This document shows positions 8,461 through 17,513 of a DNA stretch of 64,000 nt, piece by piece. The notes below the pieces were generated by a model that saw only the letters and a list, made by a program, of their open reading frames with translations, ran no database searches and was not told where the DNA came from. Made by a program: the position numbers and the translations under genes. Source of the stretch: Faucicola tetraodonis (GTDB lineage Bacteria > Pseudomonadota > Gammaproteobacteria > Pseudomonadales > Moraxellaceae); NCBI GenBank assembly GCA_032017425.1, contig DALZPW010000003.1; one strand, given 5' to 3'. Position 1 is the stretch's first letter, and each line of letters opens with the position of its first letter.

Positions 8461-9813
8461 TTAGGCATTTTTTGCCATGGTTTCAGCGACACGCAATACT
8501 TGGGTGCTATAGCCCATTTCGTTGTCATACCATAGGTACATCACTGCACGGTTGTCTTGCGCAAGCGTAGATTTGGCGTCCCAAATCGCCACTTTTTCGC
8601 AACCCACAAAGTCGGTAGAAACGGCTTCATCCGAATCTGAATAAGCAATTTGCGCCTGCCATTGTTCGCTCTGACTGGCTTCTTTGATAAAGGCATTGAG
8701 TTCATCGCTTGAATTGACTGGGTTTTTGAAATTCAAATTCAAAATCGCAAGGCTCACGTTTGGCGTTGGTACACGTACCGAGCTGCCTGACAATTTGCCT
8801 TTTAATTCTGGAATCGCTTTACTGACCGCTTTGGCAGCGCCTGTGCTTGTCATCACCATATTTAAAGTTGCAGCACGCCCACGACGCTCGGCTTTATGGT
8901 GGTTATCAACCAAGTTTTGGTCATTGGTGAATGCATGGATGGTTTCCATGTGACCGTTTTCAATGCCGTATTTATCGTTTAAGAGTTTGAGCGTAGGGGT
9001 AATCGCATTGGTGGTACAGCTTGCCGCTGACACGATGGTATCACTGCCGATGGTATCATCATTGACATTATAGACGATGTTTTTGATATCACCCGACGCT
9101 GGGGCAGTCAATAGCACTTTTTTGGCACCTTTTGACTGTAAATGCTTGCCAAGACCTGCTTCATCTTTCCATTTACCGGTGTTGTCGATGATTAAGGCAT
9201 TGTCGATACCATAAGACGTGTAGTCGATTTCGCTTGGGTCAGAAGCATAAATGACTTTGATAAAACGACCGTTGGCGATGATACCGCTGTTTGCTTTATC
9301 AACCACCACGGAGCCATCAAACCAGCCATGTACCGAGTCACGCTCAAGCAAGCTTGCACGTTTTTCCAAATCTGCTTCACCGGCTGGACGGACGACGATG
9401 GCTTTTAATTGTAAGCCTTTGTCTGAGGCAGGACGGCTCATCAGCAAACGAGCCAAGATACGTCCGATACGACCAAAACCATACAACACGACATCAGTCG
9501 CAGGCACTTCGTCACCGCTAGTAAAGCTGTCGGCTTGTTTGCCTGATTTGAGCGCTTGACCCAAGTCCACTGTGGTATGGCTTAGATTTTGGTCGTTTAA
9601 CGCGGTGGCAAAAGCGAGTGTATCAGCGATGTTAAGGGCGTTTTTGTCATGATGAGCGATGATATCAACAAGGTTTAGCGCAATGCGATTGCCAAAAAAC
9701 AGCACATCGACGCCTTTATTGGCTAGGGTATTTAGCTCAACTAATAACTGAACCGCTTGGGCTTCTTGATTTTTGCGAGTAGTGAGGTGGTCTTGGTAGA
9801 GATTGGCAGACAT
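8461..9813 (-). CDS. gap: Glyceraldehyde-3-phosphate dehydrogenase, long form
   Basis: The enzyme interconverts glyceraldehyde-3-phosphate and 1,3-bisphosphoglycerate. At 450 residues it is about 110 longer than the classical enzyme. The helical N-terminal extension (1-105) is shared with the long GAPDHs of Pseudomonas and Acinetobacter, which work mainly in the gluconeogenic direction (family knowledge). The Rossmann loop is GFGRIGR (112-118), and the catalytic Cys266 lies in ASCTTN. It has its own terminator, and the next gene upstream ends at 9940. A gluconeogenic role fits an organism using organic acids, but that is inference. Confidence 0.95.
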   Translation of the reverse strand: MSANLYQDHLTTRKNQEAQAVQLLVELNTLANKGVDVLFFGNRIALNLVDIIAHHDKNALNIADTLAFATALNDQNLSHTTVDLGQALKSGKQADSFTSGDEVPATDVVLYGFGRIGRILARLLMSRPASDKGLQLKAIVVRPAGEADLEKRASLLERDSVHGWFDGSVVVDKANSGIIANGRFIKVIYASDPSEIDYTSYGIDNALIIDNTGKWKDEAGLGKHLQSKGAKKVLLTAPASGDIKNIVYNVNDDTIGSDTIVSAASCTTNAITPTLKLLNDKYGIENGHMETIHAFTNDQNLVDNHHKAERRGRAATLNMVMTSTGAAKAVSKAIPELKGKLSGSSVRVPTPNVSLAILNLNFKNPVNSSDELNAFIKEASQSEQWQAQIAYSDSDEAVSTDFVGCEKVAIWDAKSTLAQDNRAVMYLWYDNEMGYSTQVLRVAETMAKNA

Positions 9814-9869
9814 AGTATGACCTTTTTTTGTGAAGGAAAAATAAAATCTGTGGAAAATGCAGCAAGAAA

Positions 9870-9904
9870 TAAACGCCTAAATTGTAACGGAATTTAGGCG
9901 TTTT
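9870..9904 (-). terminator. Rho-independent terminator after the lipocalin gene
   Basis: AAACGCCTAAATT (9871-9883) is an exact inverted repeat of AATTTAGGCGTTT (9891-9903) with a 7-nt loop, placed between the lipocalin stop codon and the GAPDH start. Confidence 0.85.
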
Positions 9905-9939
9905 AGCAATTTTAAAGCAGGGTGTTTCAACTACCTAGA

Positions 9940-10545
9940 TTATCGGCTATTTTGTACGGTTTTTTGCAATTTACTGACATCGTAGCCTTGAGATTTTGCG
10001 GTAGCGACCATTGTTTGATAAGTGTCTTCATCCATCGTGGGTGTGCGTGACAAAATCCACAAGTATTTTTGATTTGGCGTACCCACCAACGCATGGCTAT
10101 AATTGGGGTCTAAAGCAAGCACCCAATAGTCGGCTTTACCCACAGGCAACCAACGCAGTCCTTGCGGCAAGAAAGTAACTTTGAGTTTACTGCCACTGTC
10201 GCCATTTTTGGTGGCCTCACCAATGCTTTGCATGGGTTTGCCATCTTTGCCCATACATTGGTTATTGACTTCCACCTTGCCTGTCGCTTGTAGGGTGTAA
10301 GTGGCGGTAACATCACTGGCACAGTTCCGCTGAAAAAACATCGGTAAACGGGCGATTTCGTACCATTTGCCCGCATAACGGTTTAAATCGACACTTTGCA
10401 CCGCCTGAGCTTTGCCAACGCTTGTGGGCTTGGCGGTTGTTTTGGTTGCGGTAGTTTTGGTGGGGGTGGTGGAGCAAGCACTCATCGCAAGCAATGTCCC
10501 TGCAATACCTGCCACTGCTAGCGTTTTTTTACTCATCAGTTTCAT
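9940..10545 (-). CDS. blc: Outer-membrane lipocalin lipoprotein (Blc-like)
   Basis: This is a 201-residue lipoprotein. The N-terminus MKLMSKKTLAVAGIAGTLLA ends in a lipobox-like MSAC, then comes a Thr/Lys-rich linker. The lipocalin signature RYAGKWYEIARLP follows, and the second motif (WVLALDPNY) and RTPTMDE are also present. Bacterial lipocalins bind lipids, probably lysophospholipids, at the outer membrane. The start is fixed at the ATG at 10545 because AAGGTG lies at the right distance upstream; a GTG 12 bp further up would absorb that site. It has its own terminator. Confidence 0.92.
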   Translation of the reverse strand: MKLMSKKTLAVAGIAGTLLAMSACSTTPTKTTATKTTAKPTSVGKAQAVQSVDLNRYAGKWYEIARLPMFFQRNCASDVTATYTLQATGKVEVNNQCMGKDGKPMQSIGEATKNGDSGSKLKVTFLPQGLRWLPVGKADYWVLALDPNYSHALVGTPNQKYLWILSRTPTMDEDTYQTMVATAKSQGYDVSKLQKTVQNSR

Positions 10546-10694
10546 TGTGTATATCACCTTATTTTACTCAGTCTTACTGCGCATTAAAGTACTCATTTTA
10601 GCTCAAAATAAACGCTCAAACGGTGACTATTGGGGCATTTTTTGTCAGCCAGTTGTTACAACGAATGCGCTATTGTCAACCTGTTGGCTAGTTT

Positions 10695-11714
10695 TTATAC
10701 CTTGTCGACCAATAACCGAATACCCGCGATTCCCATCGCCCCATGCTCATAGGCGGTGGCTAAATCTGCCTGCCCCACCCCGCCCAGCGCAAACACCGGC
10801 ACATCACTAAGCTTTGCTAATTCGCCGAACGCTTGCCAGCCCATGCCCCCATTTTGAAAGGTTTCTGGGTGTGTCGGTGTGGCTTTCACCGGGGATAAAA
10901 AACAGCCCATGACAGTATGCGAGGTTGCCAAGGTATTTATTCTGCTTAGGCTATGTTGGTCATGGCAACTGGCAAAATAGCGATAATTTTTTGATAAGCT
11001 TGAGAAATCAAGCGTCATGAGTTGTTGGTGATTCAAATGCACCATGCCGTTTTTTAACCACGCATCTAATCGCTCAGGTAAGCACTTAAATAAGCACGCT
11101 AGTGTTGCATATTGAATAATCGGGGTGATATCCGCCCTTATCCTTAGTAAGCCATCAATCATAGCGGTGGCATTTTCATCGCTGGTTTGCGGGCGAAGAT
11201 AACAATGGGCATCGTCGGGCAGTTTTTGGCTATAAAAATCAACCCACTTATCCACACCAATGAAGTGATCTAAGGGCTGCGTGATATAAATCGCATTGGG
11301 CAATTTTAACCACTCTAAAATGCGGGCATTGGCATCGGGCAGCGCGTACTGATTGGCGACCAAGTCTGACTGATGAACCCATGTGACGGCTTGACCTTCC
11401 TTGCCTTTACCTTCTTGCAAACCATCAAACTGCGCTTGACTCACTTCAATTTTAAAAACGTGCAATGCCACAGTTTTATCAACATAATCATGGCGTATCA
11501 CCCCCATTTTGACTGCGGTATTTTGCACGATATCCAAGCCAATCTCTTCATAGACTTCACGGACTAACCCTTGTGTTGGGGTTTCATTTGGCTCAATTTT
11601 TCCGCCCACAAATTCATAACGATTGCCTTGGTGTTGACTGACATGGCGAAATCCCAGTAGATATTGATTGTTAAAATGTATCACCGCGACTGCCACATTA
11701 ACGACTTTTGACAT
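10695..11714 (-). CDS. mutT: Nudix (MutT) hydrolase fused to a thiamine-phosphate-synthase-like domain
   Basis: Read from MSKVVNVAVAVI (start at 11714), the product has 339 residues. Residues 1-130 form a MutT domain with the Nudix box at 37-59 (GGKIEPNE then REVYEEIG), expected to hydrolyse 8-oxo-dGTP. Residues about 135-339 resemble ThiE (IYITQPLDHF, VHLNHQQL, FALGGVGQADLATAYEHGAMGIAGI). The ThiE-like half lacks a clear diphosphate-binding set, so it may not make thiamine phosphate. This fusion is known in other gammaproteobacteria; the reason for it is not settled. There are further in-frame codons up to 11744 but no ribosome site for them. Confidence 0.9.
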   Translation of the reverse strand: MSKVVNVAVAVIHFNNQYLLGFRHVSQHQGNRYEFVGGKIEPNETPTQGLVREVYEEIGLDIVQNTAVKMGVIRHDYVDKTVALHVFKIEVSQAQFDGLQEGKGKEGQAVTWVHQSDLVANQYALPDANARILEWLKLPNAIYITQPLDHFIGVDKWVDFYSQKLPDDAHCYLRPQTSDENATAMIDGLLRIRADITPIIQYATLACLFKCLPERLDAWLKNGMVHLNHQQLMTLDFSSLSKNYRYFASCHDQHSLSRINTLATSHTVMGCFLSPVKATPTHPETFQNGGMGWQAFGELAKLSDVPVFALGGVGQADLATAYEHGAMGIAGIRLLVDKV

Positions 11715-11784
11715 ATTTTTCTCAAACTGTTGATTATTACCCATTATAAAGCATTAAATTTGATGAAAAAGTGAAAAAAGTCAC

Positions 11785-11820
11785 TTGACGACCCATTAAA
11801 TATAAATGATAATCATTATC
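11785..11820 (+). promoter_or_regulatory. hemP promoter with overlapping Fur box
   Basis: TTGACG (11785-11790) and GATAAT (11808-11813) are spaced by 17 bp. The stretch 11802-11820 matches the 19-bp Fur consensus at 16 positions, including an intact TGATAATCATTATC core that covers the -10 element. Fur with iron would therefore occlude RNA polymerase, giving induction under iron limitation. The hemP start follows about 47 bp downstream. The motif is seen directly; regulation is by analogy. Confidence 0.88.
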
Positions 11821-11866
11821 AATTAAAAACACTATTCGCCCATCTTACAGAGAAAAGGAGTATCCC

Positions 11867-12031
11867 ATGCTACACTTATTAAATCGCGCTAATCTCACCC
11901 AACAAAGTTCCTTGCCTACGCTATATTCCAATCATTTATTTGCGCTGACCAAAGAGATTCGTATTCAGCATGACGGCGAAGAATACCGTCTTCGATTGAC
12001 CCGTAATAACCGCCTAATACTCACCAAATAG
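11867..12031 (+). CDS. hemP: Hemin uptake protein HemP
   Basis: This short 54-residue frame has a good AGGAG site. Its second half, LFALTKEIRIQHDGEEYRLR followed by LTRNNRLILTK, matches the HemP family, whose members share a basic RLR-x-T-R-x-x-K/R-LILTK-like ending. HemP is needed for heme-uptake gene expression in some proteobacteria, possibly as a regulator. A Fur box overlaps its promoter. Unlike many genomes, no TonB-dependent heme receptor follows; a terminator comes directly after and the next gene is convergent. Confidence 0.87.
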   Translation: MLHLLNRANLTQQSSLPTLYSNHLFALTKEIRIQHDGEEYRLRLTRNNRLILTK

Positions 12032-12063
12032 TGACTTACCAAATAATCTCGGTGAAATTGTTA

Positions 12064-12101
12064 ATAAAAAAAGCCAATCTTTCTCAGAGTGGCTTTTTTA
12101 G
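12064..12101. terminator. Rho-independent terminator between hemP and the SDR gene
   Basis: AAAAAGCCA and TGGCTTTTT (about 12067-12075 and 12090-12098) pair around a 14-nt loop, with T runs usable on either strand between these convergent genes. Confidence 0.75.
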
Positions 12102-12165
12102 AGGGTTAAGTTGATAGTCTCTGTTGCCAGTCACCGTGCCCAGTGACAGGCAACAATCACCTGAA

Positions 12166-12930
12166 TTAACCCATGCGAATAGCCCCGTCCAAACGAATGA
12201 CCTCGCCATTGAGATAGCTATTTTCGATGATGTGTACCACCAATTTAGCAAATTCTTCTGGGTTGCCCAAACGTTTGGGAAAAGGCACGGCTTGTTCAAG
12301 ACTGGTACGGGCAGCTTCTGGCAGGCTTGCCATCATCGGTGTGCCGAACACCCCTGGGGCGATGGTCATGATACGTATTTGATGACGCTGCAGCTCACGC
12401 GCGAGTGGTAAAGTTAAGCCCACCACACCTGCTTTGGATGACGAGTAACTGCCCTGCCCGACCTGACCATCGAATGCGGCAATTGAAGCGGTGTTGATAA
12501 TCACACCTTTATCTTCATTATTGTCTGCAGTATTTTTTGCCATCGCAGCCGCTGCCAGTCGCGCCACATTGAAAGTGCCGATGAGGTTAATTTGGATACC
12601 ACGGGCGAAGGTGGTTAAATCGGCTGGATTGCCTTCTTTGTCCAGTAATTTTTGCACCACCACGATACCAGCACAGTTGATTGACCCTGATAATTTACCA
12701 AATTTGGTCACACCCGCCTCAATCGCGTTTTTGACATCCGCTTCGCTGGTGATGTCACATTTTGCAAAAATCACGTTGTCGCCCAATTCAGCCACTAATT
12801 TCTCACCTGATTCTTGGTTCAAATCAGCGATGATAACATTTGCGCCATGCGCCACTAAATAACGGGTTGTCGCTTCACCTAGACCTGACGCACCGCCTGT
12901 GACCAAAAATGTATTATTTTGTACTTGCAT
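12166..12930 (-). CDS. Short-chain dehydrogenase, 3-hydroxyacyl-CoA dehydrogenase type II-like
   Basis: This 254-residue SDR has TGGASGLGEATTRYL (cofactor loop), NCAG, and the catalytic YSSSK (SYSSSKAG). The closest recognised relatives are the HSD10-type 3-hydroxyacyl-CoA / 3-hydroxy-2-methylbutyryl-CoA dehydrogenases, with MTIAPGVFGTPMM and the terminal DGAIRMG. An acyl-CoA synthetase lies 87 bp upstream on the same strand, so the pair probably works in fatty-acid or branched-chain acyl-CoA breakdown. A small hairpin between them may attenuate transcription. Substrate is inferred. Confidence 0.85.
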   Translation of the reverse strand: MQVQNNTFLVTGGASGLGEATTRYLVAHGANVIIADLNQESGEKLVAELGDNVIFAKCDITSEADVKNAIEAGVTKFGKLSGSINCAGIVVVQKLLDKEGNPADLTTFARGIQINLIGTFNVARLAAAAMAKNTADNNEDKGVIINTASIAAFDGQVGQGSYSSSKAGVVGLTLPLARELQRHQIRIMTIAPGVFGTPMMASLPEAARTSLEQAVPFPKRLGNPEEFAKLVVHIIENSYLNGEVIRLDGAIRMG

Positions 12931-12962
12931 TGTTTTTCCGTTAACCTGTTATTTTTTGTTGA

Positions 12963-12987
12963 TAAAAAAAGCCTAGCTAACGCTAGA
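12963..12987 (-). terminator. Weak terminator or attenuator between acyl-CoA synthetase and SDR genes
   Basis: CTAGC and GCTAG (12973-12977, 12982-12986) pair around TAAC. On the minus strand the hairpin is followed by a run of seven T. The stem is only 5 bp, so partial read-through into the SDR gene is likely. Confidence 0.45.
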
Positions 12988-13016
12988 TACTCTTTTGCAT
13001 AGGGATAAAATTTTTG

Positions 13017-14726
13017 TTAGTGCGCCACGCTCATGCTACGCAGCATAAAACGTTGCACTTTACCACTTGGGGTTTTTGGCAAGGTATCGATAAACTCAAC
13101 GATACGGGGATACGCATGGGCAGATAACCGTGCATGCACCAAGCTTTGGATGTCTTTGGCTAACTCGTCATTACCTGTGTAGCCGTCTTTGAGCACAACA
13201 TAGGATTTGATGATGTGGCCGCGTATGTCATCTGGCACGCCAATCGCCGCGGTCTCGGCTACCGACGGGTGTTCCATTACCGTGTTCTCGACATCGGTAG
13301 GACCGACGCGATATCCTGCAGTAGTAATAATATCGTCATCACGCCCGACAAACCAAAAAGTGCCATCATCATGCTGCTCGACCATATCGCCTGTCAGATA
13401 ATAGCCATTTTCAAACGGATTCTTTTCGTTCCACGTATAGCCTTGGAAAAATAAGGATGGCGAATTCGCCACATCAACGGCTAGTTGACCTTGGACGCCT
13501 GCGCCTAGTTCATTAAAGTTTTCATCCAGTACCGCCAAGCGATAACCTGGCAATGGCATACCCATTGAACCAATTGGCTGATCATGGGTTAACTTATGAT
13601 GACAGCAGCACGCCATCCCCAATTCGGTTTGTCCATAATGGTCAAGAATAGATGCACCAAGATGGTCAGTGATCCACGTCACCACTTCAGTATTTAACGT
13701 CTCACCCGCTGAGCTAATACGCGTCAATAGCGGTAACTCATCAGCTTTATTGTCAAAAACACCGCTTGATTTCATCATACGAAATGCAGTGGGTGATGAG
13801 GCTAAATTAGTGATTTTATGGTTTTTGATAAAATCTAATGTATGCTTGGCATCAAACCCTGACTCATTAAAGTGGGTAGTAGCACCGACTAGCAAAGGTC
13901 CTGTAATGGCATAATACAAGCCATAGGCCCAACCTGGGTCAGCCATGTTCCAAAACTGGTCATCATCGCTTAGACCCACTGCATGTACCATGTACAAATA
14001 AAATGCGGTTAGCGCTTTAAGTGGTACTGCCACACCTTTTGATTTGCCCACGGTACCTGAAGTAAACATTTGCAAAAAAGGATCTTCCCCTGTTAGCATC
14101 ACAGGTTCAAAGTCTTCGCTTTGCGCTGCCATTAAGCTATCAAAATGCCAATCGCCATATTGTTTGGCGGCTTGCTCGCTGCCCACCATCACCATGTTTG
14201 GTAGTGGGTTTATGTCATTGAATTTTTCACGGTTATGGCTGTCGGTGAAAACCACTTTGGTAGCGGCTTTTTCAAGGCGGTATTCAATCGCTTCGACACC
14301 AAATGCGGTAAACAATGGCTGATATACCGCACCAATGCGCCACGCACCCACAATCACTGCTAATAAAGTCGGTGTACGTGACAGCATGGTTGATACCCGA
14401 TCGCCTTTTTCCACCCCCAAAGAAGTCAGCAGATTTGCCATTTTACCGCTTAGTTTATCGAGCTGTGCGTAAGTGATTTTATGGATATTGCCTTGGGTAT
14501 CTTCATGCACTAGCGCGACTTTATTTGCCTTATCAGACTGGGCATGACGACCCACACACTCTACATAGGCGTTGATACCATTGATGCGGCAACCTTGCAG
14601 GATTTGCTGCTCAAGTTCGTCAATATTGAATTGGTCAATGTAGCTTTGATACAGGTAGCTTTGATAGCGGTAGTTTTGATAATCGTGATGGGTAGATTGC
14701 GCGGTTTGGGTGTCAAGATTGTCCAT
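13017..14726 (-). CDS. AMP-forming acyl-CoA synthetase
   Basis: The 569-residue adenylate-forming enzyme activates a carboxylic acid to its CoA thioester with ATP. The phosphate loop is MFTSGTVGKSKGVA (usual TSGTTGxPKG, here Val and Ser at two positions). YGQTELGM (A5), YLTGDM (A7), GRDDDIITTAGYRVGP (A8) and the acceptor lysine in TPSGKVQR (A10) are all present. It resembles acetate/medium-chain synthetases. A Tyr/Gln-rich N-terminal stretch (about residues 16-30, NYRYQSYLYQSY) is encoded by a 15-bp tandem repeat. The start has AGGAG. It is probably in an operon with the SDR gene. Confidence 0.9.
   Translation of the reverse strand: MDNLDTQTAQSTHHDYQNYRYQSYLYQSYIDQFNIDELEQQILQGCRINGINAYVECVGRHAQSDKANKVALVHEDTQGNIHKITYAQLDKLSGKMANLLTSLGVEKGDRVSTMLSRTPTLLAVIVGAWRIGAVYQPLFTAFGVEAIEYRLEKAATKVVFTDSHNREKFNDINPLPNMVMVGSEQAAKQYGDWHFDSLMAAQSEDFEPVMLTGEDPFLQMFTSGTVGKSKGVAVPLKALTAFYLYMVHAVGLSDDDQFWNMADPGWAYGLYYAITGPLLVGATTHFNESGFDAKHTLDFIKNHKITNLASSPTAFRMMKSSGVFDNKADELPLLTRISSAGETLNTEVVTWITDHLGASILDHYGQTELGMACCCHHKLTHDQPIGSMGMPLPGYRLAVLDENFNELGAGVQGQLAVDVANSPSLFFQGYTWNEKNPFENGYYLTGDMVEQHDDGTFWFVGRDDDIITTAGYRVGPTDVENTVMEHPSVAETAAIGVPDDIRGHIIKSYVVLKDGYTGNDELAKDIQSLVHARLSAHAYPRIVEFIDTLPKTPSGKVQRFMLRSMSVAH
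14641..14685. repeat. Three-copy 15-bp in-frame tandem repeat in the acyl-CoA synthetase N-terminus
   Basis: Units at 14641, 14656 and 14671 share TAG(C/T)TTTGATA. On the coding strand they give repeated Y-x-Y-Q-S-like pentapeptides. Because the unit is a multiple of three, gain or loss keeps the frame. Confidence 0.85.
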
Positions 14727-15012
14727 GAAAGGCTCCTAATGTCGTCCATGAGATAGGAATGAGTGCCAGTGTCAACGGTCACCAGCTGGCTTAAAATAAC
14801 GCTGACTTCAAATAAATCTGGCTTGAAATAAATTTGAGCTGATATAACCAGTTTTTTGACGATGGGCTCGCAACTATCACTGATTTACACTCACGCTGAT
14901 TTACTTGTATCAAGTCAAGCTAACAAATTCCTTTTGTCAGCTTATGATGCCTAAAATTTTGGACAATTTCAAGTATTATGATATGAATTGTATCGTTTTA
15001 AAAATTTTACTG

Positions 15013-15564
15013 TTAACCAATAAACTTAAAAAAGTGCTCTTTATAGTGGCGCAGTTCACGAATTGAATCACGGATATCATCAAGTGCCAAATGACTTCCT
15101 TTTTTCTCAAAGCTTGACAAAATATCGGGGCGCCAGCGATAAGCCAGCTCTTTGACCGTTGACACATCTAAATTGCGGTAATGAAAAAACCGCTCAAGCG
15201 TCGGCATTTGCCGTGCCAAAAACCGTCTGTCTTGGCAAATCGAATTGCCACACATCGGTGAGCGTCCTGATTCGACATATTTACTCAAAAATGCAATGGT
15301 TTCGCTTTCTGCTTGAGCCATGGTCACGTTACTACGGCGAATACGGTCAATCAGTCCCGATTGCCCATGTTGGCGCGTGTTCCAATCATCCATGCTGTTG
15401 AGCACAATGTCAGGCGTATGGATGGCAAACACAGGACCTTCGGCTAGGATATTGAGTTCACTGTCAGTCACTATCGTCGCTATCTCGATGATGGTATCGT
15501 TGAGGGTATCTAGACCTGTCATCTCAAGGTCAATCCAAATCAGATGTTTTTTATCAACCGCCAT
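15013..15564 (-). CDS. orn: Oligoribonuclease
   Basis: Orn is the 3'-5' exonuclease that clears 2-5 nt RNA, including linear pGpG from cyclic-di-GMP turnover. The 183-residue product has the DEDDh set: IDLEMTGLD (Asp11, Glu13), the Asp of GNSICQDRRFL, and HLALDDIRDSI near the C-terminus. Length is typical. rsgA lies divergently upstream, the same orn/rsgA neighbourhood as in E. coli. The 286-bp gap between orn and the acyl-CoA synthetase shows no gene. Confidence 0.97.
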   Translation of the reverse strand: MAVDKKHLIWIDLEMTGLDTLNDTIIEIATIVTDSELNILAEGPVFAIHTPDIVLNSMDDWNTRQHGQSGLIDRIRRSNVTMAQAESETIAFLSKYVESGRSPMCGNSICQDRRFLARQMPTLERFFHYRNLDVSTVKELAYRWRPDILSSFEKKGSHLALDDIRDSIRELRHYKEHFFKFIG

Positions 15565-15738
15565 ACTATTGCCTTTTCATACTCTTTAACAAATAATCCG
15601 CCATCTTAGCAGATTTTACAGGTAAAATATCGGTTTTGTTGGCGATTGCTCATGTAGCGATGTCCAAAAGTATTGCAAAATTTTATAAGGTGTTAGTATG
15701 GTAAAAAATCCCCTAGTGGCTGATGTAGTGGATAGCGT

Positions 15739-16809
15739 ATGGCGTTAATCCGTAAACGTAAACTCACTGACCAGCAAACCCGCCGCATCCAAAAACAACA
15801 AAAATCCCAGCAAGTGCTGGACGATGCCCAGCTGATGGATGGCATTGTTGTCGCAAACTTCGGCAAGCAGCTCGAAGTCCAAGCCACTAGCCTACCACAA
15901 ACCCTGCCTGAAAAACCGATTGTCGCCGCTGACGAGCCAGAACCGTTTTGGCAACCCATCACCCTGCACAGTGTTTGGCGTTGTCACACCCGTACCAACT
16001 TGCCACTGATTGCCACTGGGGATAAAGTCCGCTTTGTCGCTGACCCAAATACAGGACTTGGACGCATTGAAGCGATTTATGATAGACAAAGTATCATCAA
16101 CCGCCCCGATCGTTATCACAAGCTCAAGCCCATCGCCGCCAATGTTGATATTTTAGCAGTCGTATTTGCCCCGCTGCCGCTACCGTCTGCCCAGCTGATT
16201 GATCGGTATTTGGTGGCTTGCCATCACTCAGACATCACCCCATTGCTGATTTTAAATAAAGCCGATTTGTTGGCAGATGGCAGTCATAGCGAGGTTGTAG
16301 AGCTACTGTCAGCCTATCAACAGCTTGGCTATGCCACCTTGGTGACCCAATCCAATGGTGATTTAACTGAGCTAAAAAACACCGTTGCCGGCAAGAACGT
16401 GATTTTTGCTGGTCAATCAGGGGTTGGCAAAAGCAGCTTGGTCAACCAGTTATTGCCTGCTGCGGGACAATCAGTCAATGAAATTTCAACCATTTCACAG
16501 TTGGGTCAACATACCACCACCACTAGCCGCTTTTTAGCGTTTGACCCGATGGCGCTCAGCAAAGGCGCCATTATTGATACACCCGGTATTCGCGAATATG
16601 GGCTTTGGCATTTGACCCCTGATGATATTTTGCAAGGCTTTATCGAGCTTGCGCCGCTTGCACCCTACTGCCGTTTTCGCGATTGCAAACACACCGAGTC
16701 CACGCCCAATTGTGCGATGTGGCAGGCAGTGACAGAAGGGCAAGTGCTAGCAAGGCGGGTGGAGAATTTGGTGCTTCTGCAACAAGAAGCGGCCTCGCAG
16801 GATTTTTAA
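15739..16809 (+). CDS. rsgA: Ribosome small-subunit-dependent GTPase A
   Basis: RsgA is a circularly permuted GTPase that tests and releases late 30S particles. Its motif order is permuted: NKADLL (G4) precedes the P-loop GQSGVGKSS (G1) and DTPGIREYGL (G3). The C-terminal zinc knuckle is CRFRDCKHTESTPNC. An OB-fold N-terminus and a basic tail at the start (LIRKRKLTDQQTRRIQ) are typical. The 356-residue length is normal. A three-copy 12-bp repeat follows the stop codon. Confidence 0.96.
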   Translation: MALIRKRKLTDQQTRRIQKQQKSQQVLDDAQLMDGIVVANFGKQLEVQATSLPQTLPEKPIVAADEPEPFWQPITLHSVWRCHTRTNLPLIATGDKVRFVADPNTGLGRIEAIYDRQSIINRPDRYHKLKPIAANVDILAVVFAPLPLPSAQLIDRYLVACHHSDITPLLILNKADLLADGSHSEVVELLSAYQQLGYATLVTQSNGDLTELKNTVAGKNVIFAGQSGVGKSSLVNQLLPAAGQSVNEISTISQLGQHTTTTSRFLAFDPMALSKGAIIDTPGIREYGLWHLTPDDILQGFIELAPLAPYCRFRDCKHTESTPNCAMWQAVTEGQVLARRVENLVLLQQEAASQDF

Positions 16810-16821
16810 GCTTGCGATTTT

Positions 16822-16857
16822 AGACTAAATAGTAGACTAAATATTAGACTAAATAAA
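16822..16857. repeat. Three-copy 12-bp tandem repeat after rsgA
   Basis: AGACTAAATAGT, AGACTAAATATT and AGACTAAATAAA follow one another in the gap between rsgA and the rhodanese gene. Confidence 0.85.
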
Positions 16858-16952
16858 AGTTTCTTAAAATTGACAACTACCGTTATAATACAGTCAATTT
16901 TTTATGGGCAATCAAACGATAATTTTGACGACATGCCCCTGTGGAGGATATC

Positions 16953-17381
16953 TTGGAACGTTGGTTTGAGTTTATGGGTCATCACCCATTTTTATTTGGC
17001 ACCATGTTTGTGCTAATTGTGCTATTTTTTATGCTTGAGAACAAACGCGGCGGCAAAAAAATCAATCCAAATGCAGTGGGCTTGATGGTCAACAACCAAA
17101 ATGCTCAGCTGATTGATATCCGCCCACGAAAAGATTTTGAAAAAGGCTATATCAAAGGCAGCCGCAATATCCCGTTTACTGAGCTAAAAGATCACGTTGA
17201 CGCACTTCGCAGTGCTGACCATCCTATTATCATCGTTTGTCAAATGGGTATGACGGCGGGTACTGCCGTGGCAATGATTGGTAACGACAACGTTTATCGT
17301 CTCGATGGTGGTATTACCAATTGGCAAGCCGCAGGTTTACCTTTAGTGGTAGAAAAAACCGTGCCCGGCAAAACCAAATAA
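16953..17381 (+). CDS. yibN: Membrane-anchored rhodanese-like protein (YibN family)
   Basis: The product has one membrane segment near the N-terminus (about 10-28, PFLFGTMFVLIVLFFMLE) and a rhodanese domain with DIRPRKDFEKGYIKGSRNIP. The active-site cysteine lies in the loop CQMGMTAG. The order rhodanese-grxC-secB is the same as E. coli yibN-grxC-secB. I put the start at TTG 16953 (142 residues), because GGAGG ends 5 bp before it. The in-frame GTG at 16941 overlaps that ribosome site, and no site precedes it. The sulfur-transfer partner is unknown. Confidence 0.88.
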   Translation: MERWFEFMGHHPFLFGTMFVLIVLFFMLENKRGGKKINPNAVGLMVNNQNAQLIDIRPRKDFEKGYIKGSRNIPFTELKDHVDALRSADHPIIIVCQMGMTAGTAVAMIGNDNVYRLDGGITNWQAAGLPLVVEKTVPGKTK

Positions 17382-17513
17382 GGTTGGCTGACTGTTCACA
17401 ATTTGAAATTTAAATCGCCAAGCCCCATAACCATCAATAACGCTTTTATCTCATCGGTATCTGATAATAAGCTTTTAACCCATTTTAAAAAATCTAGAAA
17501 TAAGGAGATTGTT

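Noticed and set aside
10636..10690. Imperfect hairpin downstream of the MutT/ThiE gene
   Set aside because: The AGCCA/TGGCT arms are far apart, mispaired in the middle, and no T run follows.
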